A stretch of DNA of 64,000 nt from Fibrobacter sp. UBA4223 (GTDB lineage: Bacteria > Fibrobacterota > Fibrobacteria > Fibrobacterales > Fibrobacteraceae). Below the pieces are notes generated by a model. The model was not told the origin of the DNA, ran no database searches, and was given only the letters and a program-made list of their open reading frames with translations. The position numbers and the translations under genes were made by a program. Where the stretch lies: NCBI GenBank assembly GCA_002382975.1, contig DFTB01000006.1:124001-188000 (forward strand), written 5' to 3'. Positions within the stretch are counted from its first letter, which is position 1; every line of letters begins with the position of its first letter. This document shows positions 35,518 through 44,822 of the stretch, one piece after another.

Positions 35518-36714
35518 TTACTTCAGGCGGGCCTTCAGGTCCGCTATTTCTTTTTTGGACAGTCCCAACTTTTCCAGGTACTGTTCCGTGGCCTTGGCCA
35601 GGTCAACATTTTCGAAGTCATCAATATTCACGCCCGCATCGGAGTAGGCCATTTTCATATTGCGGACAATCAGGGCCTGGAACCAGTCCAGCTGCGACTC
35701 CGTAAGGCGCTGCTGCTTGCCGTGCACCACGTTATAGTAGTTATCGTAGGTTTTCACGTAGTCCTTCTCTACTTCTTCGGCAGAAGCACCCATCAAGGCT
35801 TCCAGCACAGCACTCACGAAGCCCGCACGGTCCTTGCCCATCTGGCAGTGCACCAGATAAGGGGCCTCGTTTTCGAGCATGAACCGTAGGCCCTTTACCA
35901 AGCCTTCCTTGAAGAGGTTGGTAGTGAACGACGCCGGCAAAGAGAGATATACCACTTTCTGCGTAGCGTAGTAGGACTTGTCAAAACCCTCGTAGGCCTT
36001 GGCACCCTTGTCCGTATCCGTCAGGTTGATGAAGGTGGCCACCTTGGCCGCCTTGGCCAGGGAATCTGCGTATGTATTGCGGCCATCCACCGGGTCGATA
36101 GGGCTAGAAGAACGGTAGAGCACGCCCTTCCCCATTCCCGTGGTGGCAATTTCCCTGAAGTTGGCAAAATCTGCTACAGACAATTCCGGATAGTTATCCA
36201 TGACCAGCCCGTAGTTCTGGTATTCCAGCATTTCAAGGTTTTCCTTGAAGCCGCCCTTGTCCTTCAGGGCAACGTTCACCTCGATTGGCAACTCGACATC
36301 TTTCAGCCGGTAGGGGTATTCCGAACCCGCAGGAGCGTTTTCTGCAATGCCAAGGGCAACGGCAAGCTGCCCAAAGTTGATGCCCAGAGTCACGTGGGGC
36401 TTACCCGACACCACACGCAGCAAAAGCTCCCCGGGAGAAACGGCATCGTAGTCCGGCACAACGGGGACTTCCAGGGTGTCGTAACCGTCCACCATCACCG
36501 TTACAATGTCCCCCAGTTCAAATACCGCAAGGAACGAATCCGCCGCCACGTCCAGATTCAGGCTACCAAAGCTCAGCATGTCGATACCGTCTTTCTTGAC
36601 AGTGGTGCTGAGCAGCACCTGGTCTTCGTCACTAGAAGAACTGGAGGAATCGCCGCAAGCTCCAAGGAACAGGGCTACAGCGAAAGAAAGAAGAATTTTC
36701 AGTTTCTGGTCCAT
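35518..36714 (-). CDS. Lipoprotein with protein-tyrosine-phosphatase domain
   Basis: The 398-residue protein starts MDQKLKILLSFAVALFLGAC with a lipobox (LGAC, Cys20) then GDSSSSSS. Residues ~60-160 form a beta-rich domain. From about 185 it has the tyrosine/serine phosphatase (Y_phosphatase3) pattern: VLYRSSSPIDPVDGRNTYAD, the NLTDT general acid region and the P-loop VHCQMGKDRAGFVSAVL, where HC-x5-R is complete. It is therefore an exported phosphatase, anchored by lipid. Substrate could be phosphotyrosine or a phospholipid; sequence does not tell. Confidence 0.82.
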   Translation of the reverse strand: MDQKLKILLSFAVALFLGACGDSSSSSSDEDQVLLSTTVKKDGIDMLSFGSLNLDVAADSFLAVFELGDIVTVMVDGYDTLEVPVVPDYDAVSPGELLLRVVSGKPHVTLGINFGQLAVALGIAENAPAGSEYPYRLKDVELPIEVNVALKDKGGFKENLEMLEYQNYGLVMDNYPELSVADFANFREIATTGMGKGVLYRSSSPIDPVDGRNTYADSLAKAAKVATFINLTDTDKGAKAYEGFDKSYYATQKVVYLSLPASFTTNLFKEGLVKGLRFMLENEAPYLVHCQMGKDRAGFVSAVLEALMGASAEEVEKDYVKTYDNYYNVVHGKQQRLTESQLDWFQALIVRNMKMAYSDAGVNIDDFENVDLAKATEQYLEKLGLSKKEIADLKARLK

Positions 36715-36749
36715 AGCATGCTCCTCTGATTGGCGACACCCGCCAAAAT

Positions 36750-38726
36750 TTACACCTTTGGCATCCTTACCGTCTTGTTGAATTCCTCGGGAGTGGTGAA
36801 GGTGGGTACAATGTGATGCAAGGCAGAAATGGCGGTCTTGTCGTCATTTTCCTGAGCAGCATTCTTCAATGTCCACAGTTCATTGATAAAGGTATCGGCA
36901 TCAATCTCAATCTGCTTTCCGATATAGATGAGCTTGTTCTTGGTCTTCTGTAGGCCCTCTTCGTTCATCAGCAATTCCTCGAGCAGTTTTTCGCCAGGTC
37001 GCAATCCCGTGAACTTGATTTCCACATCCTTGTAAGGCACCTTGCCATACATACGGATCAGGTTTTCGGCCAAGGTCACAATCTTCACGGGCTGCCCCAT
37101 ATCCAGAACAAAAATTTCGCCGCCATGGGCAAAGCTTGCCGCCGTAAGCACCAGGTTCACCGCCTCCGGAATGGTCATAAAGTAGCGGATAATGTCGGGG
37201 TGTGTCACCGTCACGGGCTTGCCCTGCTCTATCTGGCGCTTGAACAGCGGAATCACGGAGCCGTTGCTCCCCAGCACATTTCCAAAGCGAGTGGTCACGA
37301 ATTCGGTCTTGCAGTCCTTTTGTTGCGCAAAGAACTGCACGATCATCTCGCAACAGCGTTTTGAAGCCCCCATCACGTTGGTTGGGTTCACCGCCTTGTC
37401 GGTGCTAATCATCACGAACTTTTTCACGTTGTGCAGCAGCGAAAGCGTGGCCATGTTGAACGTGCCCACCACGTTGTTCTTGATGGCTTCCATAGGATTA
37501 TTTTCCATCAGGGGCACGTGCTTGTGGGCCGCCGCGTGGAACACCACCTGGGGTTCGTACTTCTTGAAAATCTGGTTCATGCGGAAATAGTCGCGAACAC
37601 TTGCAATCAGAGTCACCAGGTTCAGGCGGTCGCCATACTCCATCACCAGTTCCTGCTGGATTTCGTAGGCATTGTTCTCGTAGATATCCACGATAATCAC
37701 CTGCTTGGGCTTATACTTTGCAATCTGGCGCACCAGTTCGCTACCGATGCTGCCACCACCGCCGGTGACCATGCAGACTTTACCCTCGATGAACTCGCGA
37801 ATTTCAGAATTGTTGAACCGTATGGGTTCGCGTCCCAACAAATCCTCCACCTTGATGTCACGAATCTGGCTTACAAAACTGGTCGAACCCGTACCCACCG
37901 CAGAGGTATCCAAAAGGCTTCCAATAAAGGGCAACACCTTCACCGGAAGGCCCGTCTTTCCGCAAATATCCAAGATAGCCTGTCTATCCTTAGGCGGACA
38001 ACTAGGGATAGCAAAGATAATCTGCTCAATCCGCAATTCCTTTACCACTTTCGGGATATCCGATGTAGTTCCCGCCACCAGCACCCCGTTAAAGGGCTTG
38101 CCAATTTTATAGCGGTCGTCATCTATCAAACACACGGGATTGATATTCTTTGCAGAACCCGTGTTTTCCCCATGGTTTGCATCGTTTTGGTTGTTGCGAA
38201 TTTCATTCAACAACAGCATAGCCGCATTTCCGGCACCGATAATCATGGTGCGCTTACGTTCGGCCTCATGCATTCCCGTAAAAACCAATGACACAAAGGT
38301 CCTACGGAACAGGTAACGGAACAGGGAGACGCCCACTACGGCAACAACAGCATGGAGCAAGGCAAATTTCCAAAACAAATCCTTATGGAACAGGTACACC
38401 AGGCCATAAGCCACAGCAATACCTACGACAATTCCCTTGACGCAGCTCAAGTAATCCCGCTTGCTGAAATAGCGCCACAACTTGTTGTAGGCTCCAAAGA
38501 ACAGAAGGCTTCCAAAACAGCAGATGATGCTGGTGACAATGATGACAAACAGGTCCGGGCGACCAATGCGGTCGGCGAAAAGGGGCAGAGGGTAGTTGGC
38601 GATCAAAGCCGACACCGCCACCACAAAGGCATCGGCCAGGGCCAGCACCCGCTTACGCAAACGGAAACTGTTCATCAGCGCCTTGAAATGCACGTTTCCC
38701 TTAATTCTCTCTTTAATGTTCGCCAT
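36750..38726 (-). CDS. CapD/WbpM-like nucleotide-sugar 4,6-dehydratase, membrane-bound
   Basis: The 658-residue protein has four N-terminal membrane helices (about residues 25-135), a CoA-binding-like middle domain (MIIGAGNAAMLLLNEI) and a C-terminal SDR domain with VTGGGGSIGSELVRQI, AAHKHVPLME, the dehydratase Thr-Asp-Lys/Met-Lys motif in ISTDKAVNPTNVMGASK, and RFGNVLGSNGSVIPLF. Family members convert UDP-GlcNAc-type sugars for capsule or O-antigen. It sits directly upstream (in the minus direction downstream) of the Wzi-like gene, 3 bp apart, supporting a role in surface polysaccharide. Confidence 0.9.
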   Translation of the reverse strand: MANIKERIKGNVHFKALMNSFRLRKRVLALADAFVVAVSALIANYPLPLFADRIGRPDLFVIIVTSIICCFGSLLFFGAYNKLWRYFSKRDYLSCVKGIVVGIAVAYGLVYLFHKDLFWKFALLHAVVAVVGVSLFRYLFRRTFVSLVFTGMHEAERKRTMIIGAGNAAMLLLNEIRNNQNDANHGENTGSAKNINPVCLIDDDRYKIGKPFNGVLVAGTTSDIPKVVKELRIEQIIFAIPSCPPKDRQAILDICGKTGLPVKVLPFIGSLLDTSAVGTGSTSFVSQIRDIKVEDLLGREPIRFNNSEIREFIEGKVCMVTGGGGSIGSELVRQIAKYKPKQVIIVDIYENNAYEIQQELVMEYGDRLNLVTLIASVRDYFRMNQIFKKYEPQVVFHAAAHKHVPLMENNPMEAIKNNVVGTFNMATLSLLHNVKKFVMISTDKAVNPTNVMGASKRCCEMIVQFFAQQKDCKTEFVTTRFGNVLGSNGSVIPLFKRQIEQGKPVTVTHPDIIRYFMTIPEAVNLVLTAASFAHGGEIFVLDMGQPVKIVTLAENLIRMYGKVPYKDVEIKFTGLRPGEKLLEELLMNEEGLQKTKNKLIYIGKQIEIDADTFINELWTLKNAAQENDDKTAISALHHIVPTFTTPEEFNKTVRMPKV

Positions 38727-38729
38727 ATG

Positions 38730-40238
38730 CTACCACATGAATGAAACTCTAATGTCTGCCGCCTTGGAGTCCCCCAAGGTCAACTCTCCCGAAAAGCCTA
38801 CAAACCGTCCGTTGTACCCGATGGCTGGAGCCACGGTATAAACAAGAGGCGCCCCATGGGCAAAACGCTTGCGCACCGTCTTGTAAGGGTCTTCGATGTT
38901 ACTCCCGGCATCGGTGCCCTTCCACAGCCATTTCTGGTGTACGCCCGCAAACAACTGTCCAAGGGACCCAAGGGCCGCCTGGGCATATACCGTCCAGTCC
39001 ACCGACAAGCTGTTGGGGCCGTTGGGGTTCCCGAGAGGAGCCCCCAGGTTCGCGAGCTGCGCATGGGCGGTATCGTAATGACAATAGGTGTAGGGCTCCA
39101 CACGGGCGATTTCGGCAATGGTACCCGCACTGAGTCGCTTTTGCCCCACGTAAAAGTCGTGCCCCGCCTGCAAACCCAGCATGCCCGCCCAGCGGTTGTT
39201 GCTGTACTTGTTCTCGTAAACCGCATTGGGAGATTCCAAATCGTCCAAGAAGAATTCACCATAAAGCCTGACCGCACTGAACAGGCGGTAGTTCAAGTCC
39301 AGGGCCAGAGCCCCGTTGTTTACCCGCTCGGTGTAGTTGCCCTTTTCAATAAAAAGCGGAGCGATGGGCACGAACAGCCAGGGTTTGTTCTCGTTGTACA
39401 GCACCTGGATTTCACTCATGCCGATAGTCAGGTTTCCAAGGGCCAGTTCATAGCGGTGGGCATACAGGTTCCGGTCGTTCAGGTTGTTCCTGCTATAACT
39501 CCAGCTGTCCACCCGAAGGTCTGCATACACGCTGAACACTCGCAGGGGTCCAAAGGTCAGGTCCAGGGAGAGCATGTTGTAGGGCAAGGCAAACTGGTTC
39601 AGGGATAGATTGTTGTAGTAGCCCGGCCCCCAGTGGAGCACGTCACGGGCCAGCTGCAACCTTGCCCAGGCGTAGTTCAAGGCCATGTGTGCCCTGTAGC
39701 GGGAATAGCTCACGTAGTCGGCACCGGCATTGCCTTCCTTGGTCTGCACGTCAAAAACCTCGCCGTCAAAACTCTTGGGCTTTTTGGCGGAATGTTCGCC
39801 GGCATACATGCGGGCATCCAGATCGAAATCCAGGGAGTCGGCGTAACCCCGCAGGTAAATGCCCCCGTCAAAGGAGGGCCACAGGGTATCGCCCAGGGAT
39901 TCACTACCGCGGTATTCCGCCCCGAACACCGGAGAGGCCGCCACACCAAAGCTGTGGTTCCTGCCAAAGAACTCCCCGGTAGTATCGGCCATGAACATCA
40001 TGGCTCCGGACTCCGTGCGGGTAAAGTTCCGGATAAATCCGTAATCACGCCTGGGGTAGGTAAAGAACTGGCGGTCCTCCCCCACGGTCTGCCTGTGGTA
40101 CTCCATAAGCATGGGGGAATGTTCCAGGCCCTGCAAATTCCGGGTACGTTCGGAACCCACCACAGGGGCAGCCCCCGAGGTTCCGCACATAACCCAAAAA
40201 ACGCTCCAGAAGAGCAATATCCGGAGTTTCATTTGCAT
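38730..40238 (-). CDS. Capsule assembly Wzi-family outer-membrane beta-barrel
   Basis: The 502-residue protein has a signal peptide (LRILLFWSVFWVMCGTSGAA) and then alternating beta strands typical of an outer-membrane barrel, ending in ...KAADIRVSFMW with a C-terminal aromatic. RDVLHWGPGYYNNLSLNQFA followed by LPYNMLSLDLTFGPLRVFS is the hallmark stretch of the Wzi/capsule-assembly family. TATATTTC lies 6 nt before the ATG at 40238, so that start is preferred to the internal ATG 6 nt on. It is the 5' gene of a pair with the CapD-like dehydratase. Confidence 0.78.
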   Translation of the reverse strand: MQMKLRILLFWSVFWVMCGTSGAAPVVGSERTRNLQGLEHSPMLMEYHRQTVGEDRQFFTYPRRDYGFIRNFTRTESGAMMFMADTTGEFFGRNHSFGVAASPVFGAEYRGSESLGDTLWPSFDGGIYLRGYADSLDFDLDARMYAGEHSAKKPKSFDGEVFDVQTKEGNAGADYVSYSRYRAHMALNYAWARLQLARDVLHWGPGYYNNLSLNQFALPYNMLSLDLTFGPLRVFSVYADLRVDSWSYSRNNLNDRNLYAHRYELALGNLTIGMSEIQVLYNENKPWLFVPIAPLFIEKGNYTERVNNGALALDLNYRLFSAVRLYGEFFLDDLESPNAVYENKYSNNRWAGMLGLQAGHDFYVGQKRLSAGTIAEIARVEPYTYCHYDTAHAQLANLGAPLGNPNGPNSLSVDWTVYAQAALGSLGQLFAGVHQKWLWKGTDAGSNIEDPYKTVRKRFAHGAPLVYTVAPAIGYNGRFVGFSGELTLGDSKAADIRVSFMW

Positions 40239-40244
40239 TTGACA

Positions 40245-40252
40245 GAAATATA
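40245..40252 (-). promoter_or_regulatory. Promoter -10 element of the Wzi-like gene
   Basis: TATATTTC on the minus strand, 6 nt before the ATG at 40238; predicts a leader of about 2 nt. Confidence 0.45.
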
Positions 40253-40267
40253 AAAAACATTAACTCA

Positions 40268-40366
40268 AGACGTCATTCTGAGGGCGCGTAGCGACTGAAG
40301 AATCCAGACCCGCGGTACCTACCGTATTCCCCCAAAACTAGTTCAGGGTCAGGATGACAACTGGGG
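40268..40366. repeat. Dispersed GTCATTCTGAG...GAATCC repeat
   Basis: GTCATTCTGAGGGCGCGTAG then GACTGAAGAATCCAG, followed by TCAGGGTCAGGATGACAAC, so GTCAT and ATGAC bound the stretch. It fills the gap between the DUF2279-like gene and the Wzi-like gene and belongs with 23838 and 45766. Confidence 0.55.
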
Positions 40367-40371
40367 TGGGG

Positions 40372-41331
40372 CTAGAATTTGATGGGATACAACAAGAACC
40401 AGTGGAATTCAGGATAAACTTGCACAGCCGGTGCCGGCAGTTTGAAATAGTTCAGGCTCTTTATCAGGGTGCGTGCCATGCGGCTCTGGGGGCGGAACGC
40501 CTCTAGGTCGTAGTCCAGGGCGATATACACTTCCCTGTGGGGGGTAATCTCCTTGTTATGCAAAAAGACACCATCGTCAATGCTTAAACCGGCCGCAATG
40601 GCAAGCCAGCTGGGGTAATAGCTGCGGACAGCTGCCGGCAACATGCGATAAATCTTGAAAGACGCCCAGAATGTTTGATTCACATAATCGTCGGTAAAGA
40701 CACAGGTGTGGTTCTTTCCATCTATCTTGCCCTGGTCGTAATAGGCCCTGCTGTTAATCCAGTAGCTCCACTTGAGGTCCACGTACTTGAACAAGGGCAC
40801 GTAGCGCTCCGCCATAGGCAAGAAACCGCCCAACGTCCCGGAGAGCACGTCAAAAATGCTAAAGCCCCACTCCGGAGAATAGGCGTCTTTCACGTCGATG
40901 GCGATGTGGGTCATCATGGCGGAAAGCCCAGCAAACAAGTAGGACTGGAACTCCGTAGCACCGGCCCAGCGATACCCCTCGTAAAAGAGTTCGCCCATGG
41001 CCACCCCCGAGGCGAAATGCCCGAACTTGTCCAGGTTCAGGGCGTAGTCAAAGTCGTTCTCGAAATGGAAATGGTTGCCCTGCTCGTCCCACCAGCCCTT
41101 GTCAAAAACAAGCCAGTAGGCAGCCCCGTAGGCAATGAGCGTCAGAGAGGCAACACCCCCAACCTTGAGCCAGGATACTTCTCCTGCCAGGTCCGTAGAA
41201 TCTTCGCTGCGGTAGTCCCAGGTGGAATCGCGCCAGGTGGGCGGATCGTAAGGAGCCGACAGCGAAGGCTGCACAAGGCACACCAGCGCAAGCACTAACA
41301 CAGCGAGAATTTTTCGCATTGCAAAATTCAC
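40372..41331 (-). CDS. DUF2279-like periplasmic/outer-membrane protein
   Basis: The 319-residue exported protein has a signal sequence (RKILAVLVLALVCLVQPSLS). A later helix (LTLIAYGAAYWLVF) precedes the DUF2279/YfiM-type core: NLDKFGHFASGVAMGELFYEGYRWAGA, MTHIAIDVKDAYSPEWGFS and DVLSGTLGGFLPMAERY, which has the His/Asp pattern of that family. Function of the family is unknown. Start is uncertain: a GTG at 41331 is 5 nt after TATCTTTG, the ATG at 41319 gives a cleaner signal peptide. Confidence 0.75.
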   Translation of the reverse strand: MNFAMRKILAVLVLALVCLVQPSLSAPYDPPTWRDSTWDYRSEDSTDLAGEVSWLKVGGVASLTLIAYGAAYWLVFDKGWWDEQGNHFHFENDFDYALNLDKFGHFASGVAMGELFYEGYRWAGATEFQSYLFAGLSAMMTHIAIDVKDAYSPEWGFSIFDVLSGTLGGFLPMAERYVPLFKYVDLKWSYWINSRAYYDQGKIDGKNHTCVFTDDYVNQTFWASFKIYRMLPAAVRSYYPSWLAIAAGLSIDDGVFLHNKEITPHREVYIALDYDLEAFRPQSRMARTLIKSLNYFKLPAPAVQVYPEFHWFLLYPIKF

Positions 41332-41336
41332 GCCAG

Positions 41337-41344
41337 CAAAGATA
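41337..41344 (-). promoter_or_regulatory. Promoter -7 element of the DUF2279-like gene
   Basis: TATCTTTG on the minus strand, an exact TAnnTTTG match, 5 nt before the GTG at 41331. Confidence 0.4.
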
Positions 41345-41431
41345 GAAAAATCTCAATTCAGAGTTCGGATTTCAGAATTCGGAATTATTTCTAGGCAATA
41401 AATTCCGAAATCCGAAATCCTAATTCCTAAT
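41345..41431. repeat. AATTCCGAA-type inverted repeat island
   Basis: Left arm TTCGGATTTCAGAATTCGG and right arm CCGAAATCCGAAATCC are inverted runs of a degenerate 7-9 bp unit around the core CTAGGCAATAAATT, which is also the centre of the 35444 palindrome. Single-arm relatives lie at 49879 and 62988. It separates fabF from the DUF2279-like gene. Confidence 0.7.
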
Positions 41432-41436
41432 TAAGA

Positions 41437-42666
41437 TTAGTCGCGGGCAAGCAAAAGCACGCTGTTCTGGCCGCCAAAGCCGAAGCCGTCGGACAGGGCG
41501 TACTTGAAGTCGTGACTGGTGTTCTTGTTGGCGCACACATCCAGGTGGATGCGTTCGTCCTGGTTGAACACGTTCCTCGTGGCATGAACCATCTGGTTCT
41601 GCAGGGACTTCACGGTAATAATAGCCTCGAGAGCGCCGGCGGCACCCAGGGCATGCCCGATCATGCACTTGGAGGAGTTCACCTTCAGGCTGTCGCGGGC
41701 GCCGAACACCTTTTCCAGGGCGGAACATTCGGCCACGTCGCCAAGAGGAGTAGAAGTGCCGTGGGTGTTCACGTAGCCCACGTCGTTCGGAGAAATTCCT
41801 GCATCGCGGAGCGCCATCTCGATAGCGAGACGCACGCCTTCGCCGTCTTCGCGGGGAGCGGACATGTGGTGGGCATCAGCGCTCATGCCAACGCCTGCGA
41901 TACGGGCCAGAATGTTGGCGCCGCGCTTCTTGGCGTGAGAGAGGCTTTCAAGCACCAGAATGCCGGAACCTTCGCCCATCACAAAGCCGTCGCGGTCCTT
42001 GTCGAAGGGGCGAGATGCTGTGGACGGGTCGTCGTTACGCTTGCTCAGGGCATGCATGTTGGTAAAGCCAGCCAAGGCCAGCGGGTTCACCGTCTCGTCG
42101 GTACCGCCAGCCAGCATGATGTCGGCACGACCCAGACGGATGGCGTCGTAGGCGGCGGCGATGGAGTGGTTGGAGGTGGCACAGGCAGAAACAACTGCAA
42201 AGCAGGGGCCCATCCAACCGGTACGGTTAGAAACTTCGCCGGCGGGCATGTTCACGATGGCCATGGGGATAAAGAAGGGGGACACACGGCTAGGACCGCG
42301 GTTGGCTAGCGTCACGGCGCTATCCGAATACATGTTCATGCCGCCCACACCGGCACCGATAATCACGCCGGAGCGGCTGGGGTCTTCGGCCTTGGGGTCA
42401 ATTCCTGCGTTGGCCAGGGCCTTGTAGGCGGAATAGACGGCATACTGGATGCACTTGGAAAAACGGGACTGGTCGCGATTGCTGAAATATTCGGAACCGT
42501 CGAATTCCTTCACGGCGGCGGCAATCTTGATGGGGCATGCGCTTACGTCAAAGCGGTCAATAGTGGCAATGCCGGACTTTCCCTGCAAAAGATTATCCCA
42601 AAGTACATCGGGGCTGTTGCCAAGGGCCGAAACGCAGCCCATACCAGTGATTACGACTTCTTCCAT
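41437..42666 (-). CDS. fabF: 3-oxoacyl-[acyl-carrier-protein] synthase II
   Basis: The 409-residue condensing enzyme of fatty-acid elongation has the catalytic triad: Cys in FAVVSACATSNHSIA, His in VNTHGTSTPLGDV and His in CMIGHALGAAGALE, plus the GFGFGGQNSVLL end. AGGAG lies 7 nt before the ATG and TATATT about 45 nt upstream, so this gene has a normal leader. Acyl carrier protein and other fab genes are not adjacent. Confidence 0.95.
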   Translation of the reverse strand: MEEVVITGMGCVSALGNSPDVLWDNLLQGKSGIATIDRFDVSACPIKIAAAVKEFDGSEYFSNRDQSRFSKCIQYAVYSAYKALANAGIDPKAEDPSRSGVIIGAGVGGMNMYSDSAVTLANRGPSRVSPFFIPMAIVNMPAGEVSNRTGWMGPCFAVVSACATSNHSIAAAYDAIRLGRADIMLAGGTDETVNPLALAGFTNMHALSKRNDDPSTASRPFDKDRDGFVMGEGSGILVLESLSHAKKRGANILARIAGVGMSADAHHMSAPREDGEGVRLAIEMALRDAGISPNDVGYVNTHGTSTPLGDVAECSALEKVFGARDSLKVNSSKCMIGHALGAAGALEAIITVKSLQNQMVHATRNVFNQDERIHLDVCANKNTSHDFKYALSDGFGFGGQNSVLLLARD

Positions 42667-42855
42667 AATTGCTCCTATTGGTGTAACAAATTAACGCGGG
42701 CCAATATAGAAAATAAAAAACTTACATTAAATAGTTTTATTTATCATTTGGCGAAAGTTGGCGACAAAAAGACACCACCGGTGAAAAACGGACAGAAAAA
42801 TGCGATGAAAAGATAACATTGGCACAGACTCATCTCTCAACTTTTTGAAAAAAAC

Positions 42856-42863
42856 TAGATTTA
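42856..42863 (+). promoter_or_regulatory. Possible promoter -10 element of orn
   Basis: TAGATTTA, 8 nt before the ATG at 42872, predicting a leader of only a few nucleotides. No -35 seen. Confidence 0.3.
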
Positions 42864-42871
42864 GCACCGTT

Positions 42872-43426
42872 ATGGCAAAGATTAAAAGCGCACCGAACCT
42901 GGTGTGGATGGACCTGGAAATGTCGGGGCTCTTCCCCGAAAAAGACGTAATCCTCGAAGTGGCCACCATCGTGACCGACCCGAACCTGAACATTCTCGCC
43001 GAAGGCCCGGTGCTCGCCATCTACCAGACCGAAAACATCTTCAACGGCATGGACGAGTGGAACTCCAAGCACCACAAGCAGAGCGGGCTTATCGACCGTT
43101 GCCGCAAATCCCGCTTTTCCATTGCCGACGCCGACCAGATGACCCTGGACTTTATCAAGCCCTTCACCCAGGAGAAACTGAACGTGCTCTGCGGAAACTC
43201 CATCACGCAGGACCGCAGGTTCATGTACAAGTACATGCCCAAGGTAACGGGCTGGCTGAACTACAGGAACATCGACGTCAGTTCCATCAAGGAACTCACC
43301 TTCCGCTGGTACCCGAACCTGCCCGAATTCAAGAAGCAAGAGAAGCACCAGGCCCTGGACGACATCCGGGAAAGCATCGCCGAACTGGCCTACTACCGCA
43401 AGACCATCTTCAAGGAATCCCTTTAA
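42872..43426 (+). CDS. orn: Oligoribonuclease
   Basis: The 184-residue DEDDh 3'-5' exonuclease clears di- to pentaribonucleotides, including pGpG. The acidic residues are in VWMDLEMSGL (Asp, Glu), NSITQDRRFM (Asp) and HQALDDIRESI (His-x4-Asp). The ATG at 42872 matches the family start; an in-frame TTG 27 nt upstream is less likely. Two base pairs separate it from the transpeptidase gene, so orn, the PBP and lgt form an operon. Confidence 0.93.
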   Translation: MAKIKSAPNLVWMDLEMSGLFPEKDVILEVATIVTDPNLNILAEGPVLAIYQTENIFNGMDEWNSKHHKQSGLIDRCRKSRFSIADADQMTLDFIKPFTQEKLNVLCGNSITQDRRFMYKYMPKVTGWLNYRNIDVSSIKELTFRWYPNLPEFKKQEKHQALDDIRESIAELAYYRKTIFKESL

Positions 43427-43429
43427 CAG

Positions 43430-44821
43430 ATGCCCATTCAACCCCTGCCCTACGCCCAACGGCTCCGCAACCGCATTATCGCCCTAGGGATATTCGCGAC
43501 CCTCTGTTTCATGATAGGCTCCTGCATTTTCGGAGGCGGCAAAAAAGAAGAAGTCGCAAAGCTCCCCGAAGCGCCGGAAGCACCCCTCGTTGCCGCCGAC
43601 TCCGCAGGCAACACCGCCAGTAATCCAGTCAACGACAGCGCCGCAAGCGATTCCGGAGCAAGAGACATTGAAACCGCCATGGCCGAAGGTTCGCCCCTGA
43701 CCCCCGCCGAGCAGAAGGCCGAAGACATGGCTAATGCCCAGGCCGCCATCACCGCGGCGGTCACGCCCGAGGTTCCCCCCGAAATCGAGGTCATCGACTC
43801 CACCCACATCAAGGCCCAGAAAAACGTGTTCCTGGCCGAAAAAATCGACAATATGCTCCGCCGTTTCAAGCCCATGTACGGCGTCATCTTGGTGGTGGAC
43901 GTGCAGACCAACGAGATTATCGCCTGGGGCGAACGCAAAAACGAAAAGGTCCAGAGTACGCCGGACTTTTTCGTGAAGAATACCTTCCCCGCAGCCTCCC
44001 TGGCAAAGACCATCACCATCGCCGCCGCCATGGACAGCAAGCGCTACTCCCTGAACACCCCCATCCCCATGATCGGCTCCTACCACACGCTGTACAAGAA
44101 CCAGTTACGGGTCAAGGAGAACTACACGGGCCCCACCATCGAGCTGCAAGACGCCTACGCCATGTCCGCAAACCCGCCCCTCGCCCTCATAGGCCTGAAC
44201 GTTGGCGCAGGCAAGCTGAAAGAAGCCGCCAAGAAACTGGGCTACAACACCAACTTCCCAAGCGGCATCCCGGGGCGTTCCAGCTACACGCCACCCGACA
44301 GCGGCTACGGACTTGCCGAGGTAAGCTGCGGCTTTACGGAATCCACCACCCTCACCCCGCTTTTGGCGGCGGCACAAGTCCGGGCGATTCTCGCCAAGAA
44401 GCCCCTTGAAATTCCCTGGGCCGAAAACCTGGCCCCCTACGCTCCCAAGAACCGCATCGCCCTGAACGCAGGTTCCTTCAGCGAGAACACCTACTACGGG
44501 CTTAGGCAGGCCATGATCCGCTCCATCACCAACGGAACGGCCCGCAAGCAAATTTCCACCCGGAACATGGCCCGCAAGAACTACAACGCCCTGGACATCG
44601 GCGGAAAGACCGGCTCCCTGGACGGGCACGACCCCTACGGACGCTACGAATGGTTCAAGGGATTCGCCCAGTCCAAGGAAGACCCCAAAAAAGCCATCGT
44701 GGTGGTCATCTTGCAGATTCACGACCTGCAGAAGGTCCGCAGCCAGCCAGCCACCCAAGTGGCCGCCATGATCATGAACTACTGGGCGCACCAGAATTTG
44801 AACACCAAGAAAGGAAAGTAA
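43430..44821 (+). CDS. Penicillin-binding transpeptidase-domain protein
   Basis: The 463-residue protein has an N-terminal membrane anchor (IIALGIFATLCFMIGSCIF), possibly lipidated since GSC could act as a lipobox, then a ~90-residue Ala/Pro/Glu linker. The transpeptidase domain has the active-site serine in AASLAKTI (SxxK), SAN in YAMSANPPLAL (SxN) and GGKTGSLDG (KTG). There is no transglycosylase domain and no classical class B dimerisation domain, so it is a small D,D-transpeptidase/carboxypeptidase-type enzyme. It lies between orn and lgt with 1-3 bp gaps. Confidence 0.85.
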   Translation: MPIQPLPYAQRLRNRIIALGIFATLCFMIGSCIFGGGKKEEVAKLPEAPEAPLVAADSAGNTASNPVNDSAASDSGARDIETAMAEGSPLTPAEQKAEDMANAQAAITAAVTPEVPPEIEVIDSTHIKAQKNVFLAEKIDNMLRRFKPMYGVILVVDVQTNEIIAWGERKNEKVQSTPDFFVKNTFPAASLAKTITIAAAMDSKRYSLNTPIPMIGSYHTLYKNQLRVKENYTGPTIELQDAYAMSANPPLALIGLNVGAGKLKEAAKKLGYNTNFPSGIPGRSSYTPPDSGYGLAEVSCGFTESTTLTPLLAAAQVRAILAKKPLEIPWAENLAPYAPKNRIALNAGSFSENTYYGLRQAMIRSITNGTARKQISTRNMARKNYNALDIGGKTGSLDGHDPYGRYEWFKGFAQSKEDPKKAIVVVILQIHDLQKVRSQPATQVAAMIMNYWAHQNLNTKKGK

Positions 44822-44822
44822 C

